From positions 2,991,070 through 3,055,069 of the forward strand of contig CM030934.1 of assembly GCA_018136815.1 (NCBI GenBank): a DNA stretch of 64,000 nt, given 5' to 3'. Below the pieces are notes generated by a model. It saw only the letters and a program-made list of their open reading frames with translations. It did no database searches and had not been told where the DNA came from. Position numbers and translations under genes: made by a program. This DNA is from Isochrysis galbana (lineage: Eukaryota; Haptophyta; Isochrysidales; Isochrysidaceae). Below are positions 21,686 to 32,417 of the stretch, piece by piece; positions within the stretch are counted from its first letter, which is position 1; every line of letters starts with the position of its first letter.

Positions 21686-23527
21686 GCACTCCTCAGTTGC
21701 GTGCAGCTGATTGACTCTGAGCCGTCGAATTCGGAAAAAATGGATCTTCGGCTGACGACATGGTAGCCCTTGAATGCTCTGAAGAAGTAGTTCTAGCGAG
21801 TGACTCGATCACCGTCGACATGCTATGGCGAGAATGCATTAGATGTGAGGCCCGTTACATCTTACCCTCTCGCAACCACTCTCACGGGGTTGCGCGGCAG
21901 TACGAATTTGCTTGAGGAGTCCGATGCTGCTTTATCAGTTTCTTGTTGTTGGACTGGTGGTGCTAACGGCAACTAGGCAGCAGCGAGTCCAACTAATACA
22001 GCACCCGTGAATGGGTGGACAATTGTTTGGCGCATGTTGTGCTTCCTATGTGTCAGCCCGCCATGATTGCAATGGTCACGACATCATACGGTGGTGTCAT
22101 AGTTATGGCCGTGGCGATAAGATAACACTACGCTAATAATATTGCAATCGACGATCATCGCCGGCACGCCCTACTGCCAGTGCTCACTGTTGGCCCGGTA
22201 AAGAAAAGATCTCTTTTGACTCTTGACGATGCAAGATGCGCTCCGGGCTATCTCGTCTACCGCTTCCTAGGGGTCTCGGGCACTTGACGCACTTGCACTT
22301 GCGCGGGCTCTAGCTCCAGCTCGACACCGCTCGATCTAGCTCTGTGGAATCAAGCTCGCGCTTGATCGTGGGGCAAGTCTCAGCGGGGCTAGGGCATGGA
22401 GTGAAGAGAAGTCTTGAGAGAGGGGGGGAAAGGGCGCGCTACATCGCGACGATGGCCCACGAGACACCACCCCACATCACTCACTCACCAACAAGAAAAC
22501 TCCGAAAACTAACGCAACATCGCACAAACAAATCAATGAAACAAGTAAGGACGAACGAACAAATGCGGCGTGCAATGCGGCGGAGCTTCGAGGCAACTCA
22601 TTGGCAAAAACAAAACTCACTCAATTTTCTCACACACTACACATTGATAGAAGCACCGCATCCGCCTAGAGTATATAAAATACTCTGGATGCGACACCCC
22701 CCGACTTAAGTCGAGCGTGGGAGAAGGGCCGGGGGAGTGGGGGTGTAGAAAGTTTTGCTGCGTGAGTACGAAAGTAGAAGGTCCACGGCCGCATGTGTGG
22801 TGAGACTATTAAGAAATTTATTATGTGCCCGAGCTTCACCGTGTGGCCGCACGGCGAATGACCTGGAGATAAGAGCATGGAAATCGCATCATCTGGGATG
22901 AATGCGACAACGCTGTAAATGTACATGTCACATGTAGCGAATTTCCCCCCAATACCAATACCAATAATATTCATCCAATAAAATATTTTTGAGAAAACGC
23001 GCCACCCTTCAGAGACTGACACGTATTGCACTCGTCACACTTGCTTGGCATGCAGTATTGGACCAATATGCCACAAACACGAGCGTACAACCAAGGGTTT
23101 GTTTCATTTCATACCCCAACTCTTTTTCTTTTTGTTGCAAAGGAGGTTTGATGCTTCGTAAGGACATGAGCTCGGAATGCGCCCAGATCGAGCGCGCATT
23201 GTGCCCTCCCATTGCAACGCCACGAATCAATGGTGGGCTTGCTCAGAAAAAGCGCAACTATCCAGCACAAAGATGCCGGATATGGTATCGGTAGACAATG
23301 GTAGGCTCGTTCAAGCCGTCGGCAATTTTTGACAAGTAAACGCAACGGGAAAACGATCAGTCAGGGTCGCAGTAAAAGGAGCAGGATTCATTACGCACGT
23401 CATCACCACAGCTGATCGGTACTCAAGAAGCCCAAACACATGGACGCACGTCGTTCTACGTAAACCCTTGCTCTTTGGCAATAGTAATTGCGTGGATCCG
23501 CTTCAGTACGTTGAGAAGTCGCCATGC
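21686..23527. other. Spacer with an inverted R copy
   Basis: Follows PDCD5. It holds an inverted R repeat (22703-22815) joined to a segment near 22830-22910 that also occurs, inverted, in the LTR-like sequence at 42.8 kb (GTTGTCGCATTCATC..GATGATGCGAT). No host gene was recognised. Confidence 0.45.
22703..22815 (-). repeat. Dispersed repeat R, inverted copy
   Basis: The reverse complement reads TTAATAGTCTCACCACACATGC, then GGCCGTGGACC, CACGCAGCAAAACTTTCTAC and ACCCCCACTCCCCCGGCCCTT. It matches the copies at 54791 and 56190. Confidence 0.75.
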
Positions 23528-24076
23528 TTACCGCTGTCGCCCATCTCGCTCGAAAGTTGTGCCCTGTGAAGAGGGGGCGCTGGAGAAGTCCTCGGTGATT
23601 GTGGTAGAGGAGTGCACACCGTTTAGGTGTGGCCTCCCGCGCAAGTCGTACGCGAGTCGCATCAGCTCCCAGAAGGATGAGCGCCCCTTCTGCCTAGCGG
23701 GCAGCCTGGGCAGATGCTCCTCATCCCCCTCCTCTGGTGCATGGTGCCGCTTGTGCGGTCGTGTGGCGGCCTCCTCGCGCGTGCGTTTGGCAAGTTTGCC
23801 GTGCGTCCCCTTGCTCGGCCGAAGAGCCTCAGAGTGAGGCCTGGGAGGCTTCGGCGGTGGCGGCGGTGAGACGGAGAGAGGCTGAGTCTGCCGTAGAGAG
23901 GCAGGTGAGACGGAGACGCGTAGGCCGGGCGAGCCGGAGGAGGCTCTGCCGCACGAGCGCAGGGAGCAGGGCACGATCATTACGGGCTTGGAGAGGGGGG
24001 GGAGGGTGGAGGAGGGGAGTGAGAGGAAGGTGGCGGAGTAGAGCTCTAGACGAGCCAGGATAGGAGTTCCACTCAA
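23528..24076 (-). CDS. Possible gene of unknown function, partial
   Basis: A 182-residue minus-strand frame. It has a Pro/Ser-rich first half (SVSPPPPPKPPRPHSEALRP), a basic middle (KLAKRTREEAATRPHKRHH) and a better-behaved end (RSSFWELMRLAYDLRGRPHL, then NGVHSSTTITEDF). The frame ends at a good donor (CGACAGCG then GTAAGC near 23525), so it may be a 5' exon with the remainder downstream; the next exon could not be placed. No family was recognised. The start at 24076 is the first in-frame Met after the GA tract. Confidence 0.35.
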   Translation of the reverse strand: MSGTPILARLELYSATFLSLPSSTLPPLSKPVMIVPCSLRSCGRASSGSPGLRVSVSPASLRQTQPLSVSPPPPPKPPRPHSEALRPSKGTHGKLAKRTREEAATRPHKRHHAPEEGDEEHLPRLPARQKGRSSFWELMRLAYDLRGRPHLNGVHSSTTITEDFSSAPSSQGTTFERDGRQR

Positions 24077-24139
24077 GAAGGAGAGGAGAAGAGAGAGAAA
24101 GAGGAGAGGGAGAGAGGGAGAGAAAAGGGGAGTAGAGAG

Positions 24140-24237
24140 CAGAGAAATAGTGGATGAGAGCGAGGAGAGAGAGCGGGGAGGGGGGAAGGGGAAGGGAGAG
24201 AGGGAGGGAGAGAGAGAGAGGGAGAGAGAGAGGGGGA

Positions 24238-24268
<31 letters not shown>

Positions 24269-24420
24269 GCAGAGAGAGAGGCAAGAGAGAGAGAGAGAGT
24301 AGGGAGGGAGGGAGGGAGGAAGAGGGGGAGAGAGAGGCAGAGAGAGTGAGAGGGAGGGGGGGGGGAGAAGGGGGGAGGGGGACAGAGGGAGAGAGAGAGA
24401 GGGAGAGGAGAAGAGGGGAA
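24140..24420. repeat. GA-rich low-complexity tract
   Basis: Nearly pure purine on the plus strand, made of GAGAGA and GGGAGAGA units. It lies upstream of the possible minus-strand gene at 23528-24076. Confidence 0.9.
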
Positions 24421-24559
24421 AGAATGGACCCCCTCCCCCCCCTTTCTCTCGACTCTCCTACTTTTCTCTCCTCCCGTCCGTCCATCATCAATCAAGGAAG
24501 GACCTCCCGGCGGGCGGGCGGGCGCGGGCGAGAGGAGAGAGGAGAGAGAGGGAGCGAGG

Positions 24560-24905
24560 GAGCGAGCTTCCTACTCTCTACTCTCTCCCCTTCTCTACTC
24601 TCTCTCCTTCTCTACTCTCTCTGCTGCTCTACTCTTCTACTCTCTCCCCTTTTCTGCTCTACTCTCTCCCCTTCTCTACTCTCTCTCCTTCTCTACTCCA
24701 CTCTCCTTCTCTACTCTACTCTCTCTCCTTCTCTACTCTCTCTCCTTCTCTTCTCTACTCTACTCTCATTCTCTACTCGACTCTCCTTCTCTACTCTACT
24801 CTCCTTCTCTTCTCTACTCTACTCTCCTTCCCTACTCTACTCTCCTTCTCTACTCTACTCTCCTTCTCTTCTCTACTCTCCTTCTCTTCTCCACTCCTCT
24901 CTCTG
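24560..24905. repeat. CTCTACTCTCCTTCT minisatellite
   Basis: A pyrimidine-rich array of about 350 bp built from variants of a 10-15-bp unit (CTACTCTCCTTCTCTACT). It has no coding value despite the long Leu/Ser frame. Confidence 0.92.
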
Positions 24906-25495
24906 CCCTCTCCCGCCCGCTTCCACATCTAGCACAGGAGGGCAAAGAAGAGTTTCACGCCCCTCTCTGGCCTCTTTCCCACTCCCGTGCTAAATATGGA
25001 AGGGGAAGTGGTGACAATAGAAGTACGACCACCGTCAATTTCAATTATCAACTAATCTTATGATTGGTCGCCATGGAGGGGGCCTCGCGCCCCCCCCCCC
25101 TAGCTTCACTCTCTCGTCGACTCTCGGCCCCCCCTCATGGGCGGCGAGAAGCGAGAACCAACCACCCTCTGCGCTGCCACTTGTGGCATGCAGGATGCAA
25201 GATGCATGGGGGACTCACCTCAAAGGCCGCAACGCCAGGTCTGTTTTTTTGTTCGTTGGCACCCATACATCTCACATCTCGGATCTCGGATCTCGGGTAT
25301 AATTTCTACCTTTCTACCCCTCCCCCTCCTCCCCCCCCCTCCCAAAAAAAGCCGTACTTTACCTACCGTGCTACTAAGGTCCTGCCTGTCCGCGCCAGGA
25401 GATCCCTGCTACAAGAGTAGGAGTAGGAAGGAGTCTTTACTTTACTCCCTATCTCGTGGGAAGAAGTTCGGCTGTTCCTCAACTACTAGCTCCCC

Positions 25496-25499
<4 letters not shown>

Positions 25500-25584
<85 letters not shown>
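25500..25584. repeat. (GA)n microsatellite
   Basis: An uninterrupted GA tract of about 84 bp, about 240 bp upstream of the Orai-like gene start. Confidence 0.96.
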
Positions 25585-25586
<2 letters not shown>

Positions 25587-25824
25587 CACCCTCCTCGCCA
25601 ACAGTCGCGCGAACCACGCACAAAACACACTATCTTGAAAACGGCCGCCCATTTTCAGGTAATCTCTGGTCGCGCCAGGACCGAATTCCCACTTCCCCCC
25701 CCCCCCCTTCCTCCACACCGCCCTCTCTCTCGTTTCTTCTTCTTCCCCTTCTTCTTCCCCTTCTTCCCCGTTCTCCTCCCCTTTCTCCTCCCCCTTCTCC
25801 TCGCCCTTGTCCCGCTCGCCGCCG

Positions 25825-27187
25825 ATGCTTCTCGCGCGCAAGGCGGCTCTCGCCAACGAAGTGCGCCAGCGGCAGGTGGCGATCCGCGAGCGCGAGCTGC
25901 TCTACTACACCAAGAACTGCCGGATGCTCGGCGACCTCGCCGCTCTCATCTCAGGCTTCGCCTACTCGGGCATCCGCTATCATTATCTTCTCGAGAGAAG
26001 AACCTCCTTCATGATGGCAGAGGGCGATGCGATGGAGGAAGTCGTCTTCCTCTCGCTCCTCACAGCGTGTATGGGACTCGGGCTTCAGACAGTGCTGGTC
26101 GCCATGCTTGTTGCTATGCTCGGGCCATCCCTCGCGCTGAGAGGGCCCGACGGATCGTTGCATGATGCAGTGCTCGGCATGCAGGGATACACAAAAGTGC
26201 TGCTCGCAAGCTTCATCGCCTCGCTAGTGATGCTGCAGATGTGAGCGCGCTCGGGGAGGGGGACGCTCCGGCCCTCCCGACCAGCCGCACGCACTCCCTC
26301 GTCGGACGGTCAGCCGCCGTGCGACGCGAGCTGTTTACCCGTCGGCTCTGCACGTGCTGCTTAGGTCTGCACTCTCCTTCACATTCGGCCACGCTCAAAT
26401 GGATTCGCTCTGCCGCACGGTGCTCAGCCTGACAGTCGTCGTGACGATATTTGCGACCTACCGGTACTCCCGCATCGTGCTGCGCGTCTTCCGGCTGCCC
26501 GAAGAAGCATCGGTGAGCGCCTGCCTTACCTCGTTCGCCATTCGTTGTCGGCTTGTCCGGCCACCCGGGAGCATTTGTTTCTCACTGCCACAAGTCTTCG
26601 TGGTCGCTCATTGCGGCAGTGCCTTGGACCATTGTGTGTCGCGCCGGCCCATGTATCACCATCGAAGTTCGAATATTGCATAGGTCACGGGAGCCTTCTT
26701 TCGAGAGGATGGCACCTGCGCAACTGGGGCTGCTGATGCAGAAGAGATGGAGCTACCCATCGACCACCAAGCCCGGGGAGCGCAGGCCCTTGCATTCGCC
26801 AAGGAAGCTTCTGGTGCGACCACGTCGCGAACATCTGGGCCTCTATATGCTGGTGATAAGCATTGGGTCGAGGAGCGCGACGTTCAAACTGTGTGGGAGG
26901 CTCAAGCCTCATGTGATGCCTCTCTGTTGCGCCCGGACGCCTCGAGCGAGGCTAAGACAGAGACGCGCAGCTCCCACGAATGGGGCCTTGTACGTCTACC
27001 TACGCGAGAGCGGGGACGGGAGTGGTCTTTGCGCTCCAGCGATGACAGCACGGAACGTAGCGCCTTGTTGGGCGGCTTTGGCCACAAGGCTTCTGAGCGT
27101 GGCAGACGGAAACAAGCCATGTCCAAGGCGGAGAGGAAGGGATGGCACGCAAACAGTGAGCTGCGGCCATTAGTGAATGACACGTGA
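25825..27187 (+). CDS. Four-TM membrane protein with Orai-like TM1
   Basis: Three exons join in phase (25825-26240, 26365-26512, 26684-27187) to 355 residues. Four hydrophobic segments are seen: LGDLAALISGFAYSGIRYHY (about 45-62), FLSLLTACMGLGLQTVLVAM (about 74-98), VLLASFIASLVMLQMSALSF (about 124-145) and VLSLTVVVTIFATYRY (about 158-175). A long hydrophilic C-tail rich in Ser, Glu and Arg follows. TM1 contains ALISGFA, nearly the ALLSGFA of the Orai store-operated Ca2+ channel pore helix, preceded by a basic-aromatic helix as in Orai. The selectivity-filter Glu position, six residues further on, is Tyr, and no acidic residue lies in TM1. Membrane topology is clear. Orai homology is plausible but unproven, and Ca2+ conduction is not implied. 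The GA and CT runs upstream are taken as 5' UTR. Confidence 0.65.
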
Positions 27188-27973
27188 TATACACGTGATA
27201 CACGTGCCGGTATACGTGAACGTGACGATGGATGAATGTCGGAAAACCGAGCGCCGGAGACCACCAGACGAAGGTCCAACGCGTGTGAGAAGCGAGGAGC
27301 GGATATCTCCCTCCGATTCCTTGGCCGTGCTCTCGCTCCCATGCCCAAATACGTACGCAATTATCTAACATTGGCACCTTGCGGCACACTTGCGTCTTCT
27401 TTATGTCCCCTGTTCCCCCGACCGAAACTTTCTTGCCCTTGAGACTTCCTCTTGCTCGCCTTTTCCACTGTCAGCTGTGCATTAACATTCATGTTAGTTA
27501 TTAGTTAATTAATTTTATCTGAGCGTTAGTACAGCTACGGCTAGTAGCACGTACTAACACGACCGGTCCTACACCATGACCGCGCTGACACTCAAGGCAC
27601 GACTGGCGCGCCCTTTTAACCCCCCCTTACTACCCTTACACTAGTCACTGGTCACTGGGCCCTGGGCCCCGGTTTGCCACCGTGAGCCGTGAGCCATGAG
27701 GGGCGGGGGGCTGGCATTTAAACGATAGGCGATAAGGTCATAGAGCGCGCCACGCTCCCCTCCTCTCTCTTCGCCCACTCTACCGCGCCGGACGACCTGG
27801 AAATGGCGGACGCCGCGCAGCCAAACCGCCCAGCAGCCATCTCTCTCTCTTTCCCCGTTAACCCGTTAAAATCTCTTTCATTTTGCTACTACTAGTATAA
27901 ATGACAAGAGTGGGAGGGACGAGCGCACGCCACGGCGCGGCGCGCGACGCGGCGCGGAGGCCAAGGCCGGCTG
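27188..27973. promoter_or_regulatory. Upstream region of the coilin-La gene
   Basis: About 0.8 kb. Contains one foldback-family fragment (27519, CTGAGCGTTAGTAC) and a CT run near 27850, 120 bp before the coilin start. No other feature was recognised. Confidence 0.35.
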
Positions 27974-30086
27974 ATGGTGCTGCTTCGCCTCGTTTTCTCT
28001 CCCTCTCTAGGCGCGACGCACTGCCGGACATGGGCCGACGTGGCAGAAGGGGTGGTTACAATCGGCCAGCTCGAGCATTGGCTCCGCCGCGAGTTTGGGC
28101 TTAGAAGCCGCACGCCGTTGCTGCTCTCTTGTGCTGAGCGGTTTGCGTTGCCGCGCTCGCTCCCTCTCTCTCTTCTTGAGCCTCGCCAGCTGGTACACGT
28201 GGAGGAGGAGGTGGTCGACGTAAGTCATAGGGAACACGTGGCCGTTGCTCTCACTACAAACATCCTGCCGATTGACTTGCAGCAGCAGGGCAAGGTGGAC
28301 GCGCTGGCAGTCGACGAGGGGCATCAAGTGCACGAGGAACGCACGAGGCGGAAGCGCGAGCGCAAGCTGGAGAAGGCGGCGCGGAAGATGAGCAAGAAGC
28401 GGCAGAGGTCAGAGAAGTCGGTAGATCCAATTGCCGCCTGCCCCATGCTCACCTCGGGCGACTCGGCAGCTGGCCGCGAGGCCGGTTCTAGGAAGGCGCG
28501 CGACAAGGCAGAGAAGCGGAGCAGACGGGAGCGGGCAGAGCAGGTCGCACTGCTGGTGGAATCGCAGGGCCTACATACATCTTCGCCAGCACCGGGCGCT
28601 CGGGCAGCGCAATGTGATTCCTCGCAATCTATTCAGCATGCATCCATAAGCGATGCTCATCGATATGCCCATCATGGAGCTCTTGGAGCTTGCCAGCCGC
28701 CCCCTCCCCCTCCAATGGTTGAGGATCAAAACTTGGGCAATGGAGGCGAGCGGTGCATGGCTATTGACACGGCAACGGCCGCACCGAACGAGCAGAGATG
28801 CGCAGGGGACACACACACTCGGGATGGCGAGCAGGGCTGGGACTGGTCGAATGCAATTGCGCATGACGAGGAAACATGGCGAGCCGAGTGGCTACGCAAG
28901 AGAGAGGAGCGAGAGGCGGAAGAGGAGAAGCTGTGGCCGTGCCCGCTGTTCGCGCCGCGACATCGGCTTACCGAGGATGAGGAGGTGGCAGATGATAGCA
29001 GCAATACGCTGGATTTCGAGGCGCTGCCCACGCTATTAGGCGACGCTCGACCGGGCGATCGCATCGCTTTCCAGGCCACTGAGTTGTCCCCCGCCTGGGA
29101 ACCGTGCCTTGTGTGGCGGGTAGCGAGCGTAATTTCCGCAAATCAGGGCAAGCTCGCACTCTGTCTGCACTGCCGCAAGCAGGACGATGCAGCGGCGCAA
29201 CTCGGGGAGGCTGAAAATGACACGCTCGTCGAGCAGCAAGCCAATCTCACTGGCTTGAGGCTCGTGTGGCGCAATGACGTGGAGGAATCATCGGCAGTGG
29301 GTGGCATGGACAAGGCCGCGCAAGGTGATCGAAGTGCGCCCGCAAACATTCGTACTATGCCGACGAGCGCGTCTGACGATCAAACGTGCGCGTCGCCCAT
29401 GGCAGCGGACAACAATCGGGCAGCGCTCCGCGAAAGCCGTAAGAAGGAGAACAAGCGGCAGCGCCGTCGCACCCGCGAAGGACGCGAGCTTGAGCCGGGT
29501 GAAGACTGTCCGGCCGCCTCGTTAAGTTGTACCACACCAAGCCCATCTCCAAGCGCAGGAATGCCATCGGGCACGACGCGGTCGGGCACAACGGGCAGAA
29601 GAACTCCACAAGTACCAGGGTACTCGCGCCGGAATGCGGCTGTGAGGCAGATTGAGTTCTACTTCTCGCCGGTGCGTCCGCTTTCCCGAGTACCGACTTT
29701 GGAAAGGCGCCTCGGAGTCATGCTTGTACTGCCCCAGGGCTGGAGGGAATTCTCATGTGTGACAGCCAGTGCTACACCAAGGCGTGAGGCTTAGGTCGAG
29801 ACTTTGCGCTCCAAATCCATGGACCCACTATTTCCTGTGGCTTGTGTGCCTAGCTCAGTCATTGCACCTCTCTTCAATTTTGCAGGAGAATCTCTCTCGA
29901 GACAACTTCCTGCAAGAGCGCATCTCTGAGGACGCAGCCGGATATGTCAGCCTTCATTTAGTCAACTCCTTCAATAGAATGCGACGGATCGGCCTTTCTG
30001 ACACGGAGGTCGCTGCCGCCTTGGCGGCCTTGTCGCGGCACGTAGAAGTGGACTCAGCCGGTACGCGGATACGGCCAAGGCAGTGA
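27974..30086 (+). CDS. Coilin fused to a C-terminal La motif
   Basis: Coilin is the scaffold of Cajal bodies, where snRNPs and scaRNPs mature. Two exons (27974-29671, 29886-30086; GT-AG, phase 0) give 632 residues. Residues 1-78 match the coilin N-terminal self-association domain: MVLLRLVFSPS, VTIGQLEHWLRREFGL, PLLLSCAERFALP, SLLEPRQLVHVEEE. Residues 120-150 are a Lys/Arg cluster that could serve as a nuclear/nucleolar signal. Residues 350-438 match the C-terminal atypical Tudor domain: GDARPGDRIAFQATELSPAW, PCLVWRVASVI, LRLVWRNDVEESS. After a basic linker, the same frame continues into a La motif (residues 553-632): RRNAAVRQIEFYFSP, then across the intron ENLSRDNFLQERI, VSLHLVNSFNRMRRIGLSDT, AALAALSRHVEVD. 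The intron falls between FYFSP and ENL. No RRM follows. The open frame argues for a genuine fusion. Confidence 0.86.
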
Positions 30087-30465
30087 GGGTTCGGGCTGAG
30101 ACACATTATTGAAATGTCGTAGCGATGCGTCGAAATCTGTTTGTTCGGTGCAGGCCATTAGAGCCCTGATGGAATTGCCGCTATGTCTATGTTGGCATGA
30201 TCCACTATTCATTAAAAACTCACCATACGTGGCGCCTCACCATACGTGGCGCTGTTCTATTGTGTGCGCATGCCACGAACTTCACGCTTGGCCACCTGAG
30301 CGCCCAACGATGGCAATCATGGGCGCATTTGGGTCTCTCCAAATTGCCCACCTAAGTCTGAGGTGGCCATTGCTGATATCACCAAAGCCTACTAGCACGG
30401 TCCGCGCAACTCCCAGTCCCAGTATAGCCACGCGCGCCAGGCCATTAACAGGTTAAACGGCGGAG

Positions 30466-31770
30466 CTACTCGATGACTCGATGCTCGAGCAGAAAAAATA
30501 TTGTTATAGGCTTTTGGCCATGGAGCGCTGACGGATCGAGCATGACCACGGGCTCGATATGCGATGATTCGGAAGGGAGGCGATCGGCGGAAGGCGCGGC
30601 GAAGGAGGCCGGGAGTGATGGAATGACGGGCTGGACCACCTCCTCAGCAGAGGAAGGCGGGAGGACGGGCTTGGGCGAGGGCGAGCGCGACGACGGAGCG
30701 GACATGGCTGGGCGGATCGGGATGGATAGGCTAGGGCTGAGGGATTGGTGGCCTGCTCCAGTGTCCGCCAACGTCTTGTCGACGGTGAGGGCGGTGTCTA
30801 CGACGTAGCGCGTAGGGCCGCTCGTCGAGTAGCGACACACGATAAGATCGCGCACGTAGAGGCAGTGGCGTGGATAGAGGCTCGCCGGTGTATTAACCAC
30901 CGCGCGAGCGGCCACTTCTCGGGCCACCGAAGCCACGATTCCGGACGGGCTAGCTTCCAGGCGACGCCCAGCGGGCACCAGGCCAAGGTGGTGTTGACGA
31001 TAGGCGGCAATGCGGTCCGCCGTCGTGAGGCGAGGGGGCCGATCGAGAGAGGGTAGAGGTGGATCGAGATCGGGAAGAGCGCCCACGCCGAGGCGAGAGC
31101 TCAACGAAGGGAGGGCGGTGGCGCACTCTTGTCGAGCCCAAGTGAGACGCAGGGCGTCGATCGCGGATGCGACAAGCGCGCGCCGACCGCTCCCACCTCC
31201 CAGCCTCCCGCCGCCGCGACGCCCCACAGGGGCCGCCCCGAGCCGCCGGAGCGCCGAAGCGCTCGCAGGCCTACGCCCCACCCGACAACGACGTCGACAT
31301 GCCACCGCCCCGCCCTCCCCGCCTCCCTAGCAACCGCACAGAAGCAGGGCGAACAGGCAGAGCGCCTTGCGCCTTGTTCCCTGCAGACCAACAGAGCCAG
31401 AGTCTGGCTCTGCCGCCCGCCTCCTCTGACTTGTCTCCCCAACAAGGACTCCCCATGGTGGGTGGCAGCAATCGCGCAAGCAAGCGGACCCACAGTCGGA
31501 TCCAAATCCAAAGCCAACATTCACCACTACCACTGACCACACAAACAAGTCGCTGCCCCCCCTCTCGATGAAGAGGAGGAACCGGAGGACACCCCCTTCT
31601 TCATTCAGCTTCAGCTTGCTCAGCAAGCTGAGGATAAGAAGGACATCAAGAGTGAGGATGTGGCAACATTCATGAAATTTCTCCTCTCCAAGCTGGAGGG
31701 CTTGGACGCCACCGAGGCGGAGCCTCTTCCGACTTCCAGGGTACCAAATGAAGGCAAACGACCTCAACAG
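30466..31770 (-). mobile_element. Fossil fragments of LTR retroelement, including an aspartic-protease region
   Basis: The minus strand of 30466-31305 carries LYPRHCLYVRDLIVCR followed by an ADTGA active-site-like motif. It matches the protease region of the Ty3-type element at 49.7-50.3 kb, so it belongs to the same or a related family. Sequence at 31129-31540 resembles the stretch at 52.6-52.95 kb. It looks old and broken, with no complete open reading frame or paired ends found. A short segment at 31740 (GGTACCAAATGAAGGCAAAC) recurs at 10625. Confidence 0.65.
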
Positions 31771-32267
31771 TTGCTACATCTACATCTACATCCGTCATCC
31801 GTAGTGCAAAAACCTAAGCACTAAGCAATTTCCCCTTTTCAAAGAATCATGGGTGGTGTCTACGGATAGTGCGTTCTTGCAGAGCCCGAATTCTTTGACC
31901 TCAGATGGGCGATCGGGTCCGCAGGAGAGCGCGATCGATCCGACCTCGATGCAGCCCCCGTGGCCGTTGGCCGGGGGGCCTGACGAGGGCGTCCGGTGGT
32001 TGGCAGACCCCCTCTTTTTGCCACCATGTCCTTTGTGGTGGTGTTCATTCCTTTTGATGTAATAGTTGCCTTTCACATCAACTAGGATGTCGCCGAGGTC
32101 GTGTGCACGTGCCCGTGTCTGCATGAGCTACTGACGCGAAGTATTATAGATAGGGCAAATGCAAAGTGTTGCGTGTTGCAATGTGCGGTGGCGGGTGTCA
32201 TGGCGCATTTTTGTGTTGACCCTCGAGACCCGTAGGGGAGACAAGGTTCGTTTCGTCCCACGCCCCC

Positions 32268-32378
32268 GCGGGGGTGGGGGTGGGGGGGGCGGGGGGAGCA
32301 GGAGAGGGAGGAGGGAGGGGGCGGGCGGGCCGGGGGGGGGGAGCGCGGGGGGGGGGGGGGGGAGGGGCGTGGGGAGGG
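32268..32378. repeat. Poly-G / G-rich tract
   Basis: About 110 bp that are almost entirely G with interspersed A and C, just beyond the 3' end of the JMJD7-type gene. Runs of this type can form G-quadruplexes and are prone to assembly error. Confidence 0.9.
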
Positions 32379-32417
32379 ATGCCAATTGGTGGGTTGGTGC
32401 GCGTGCGGACGATGTAT

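Larger units (their letters stand above)
30087..32417. other. Retroelement-derived spacer and poly-G tract
   Basis: Dominated by retroelement fossils (30466-31770, listed separately), a stretch at 31795-32125 with a Lys/Gly/His-rich minus frame of unknown origin, and G-rich low complexity at 32268-32378. No host gene was recognised. Confidence 0.45.

Noticed and set aside
24154-24993. A 279-residue frame over the GA tract and CTCTACT minisatellite
   Set aside because: Entirely low complexity and dictated by the repeat.
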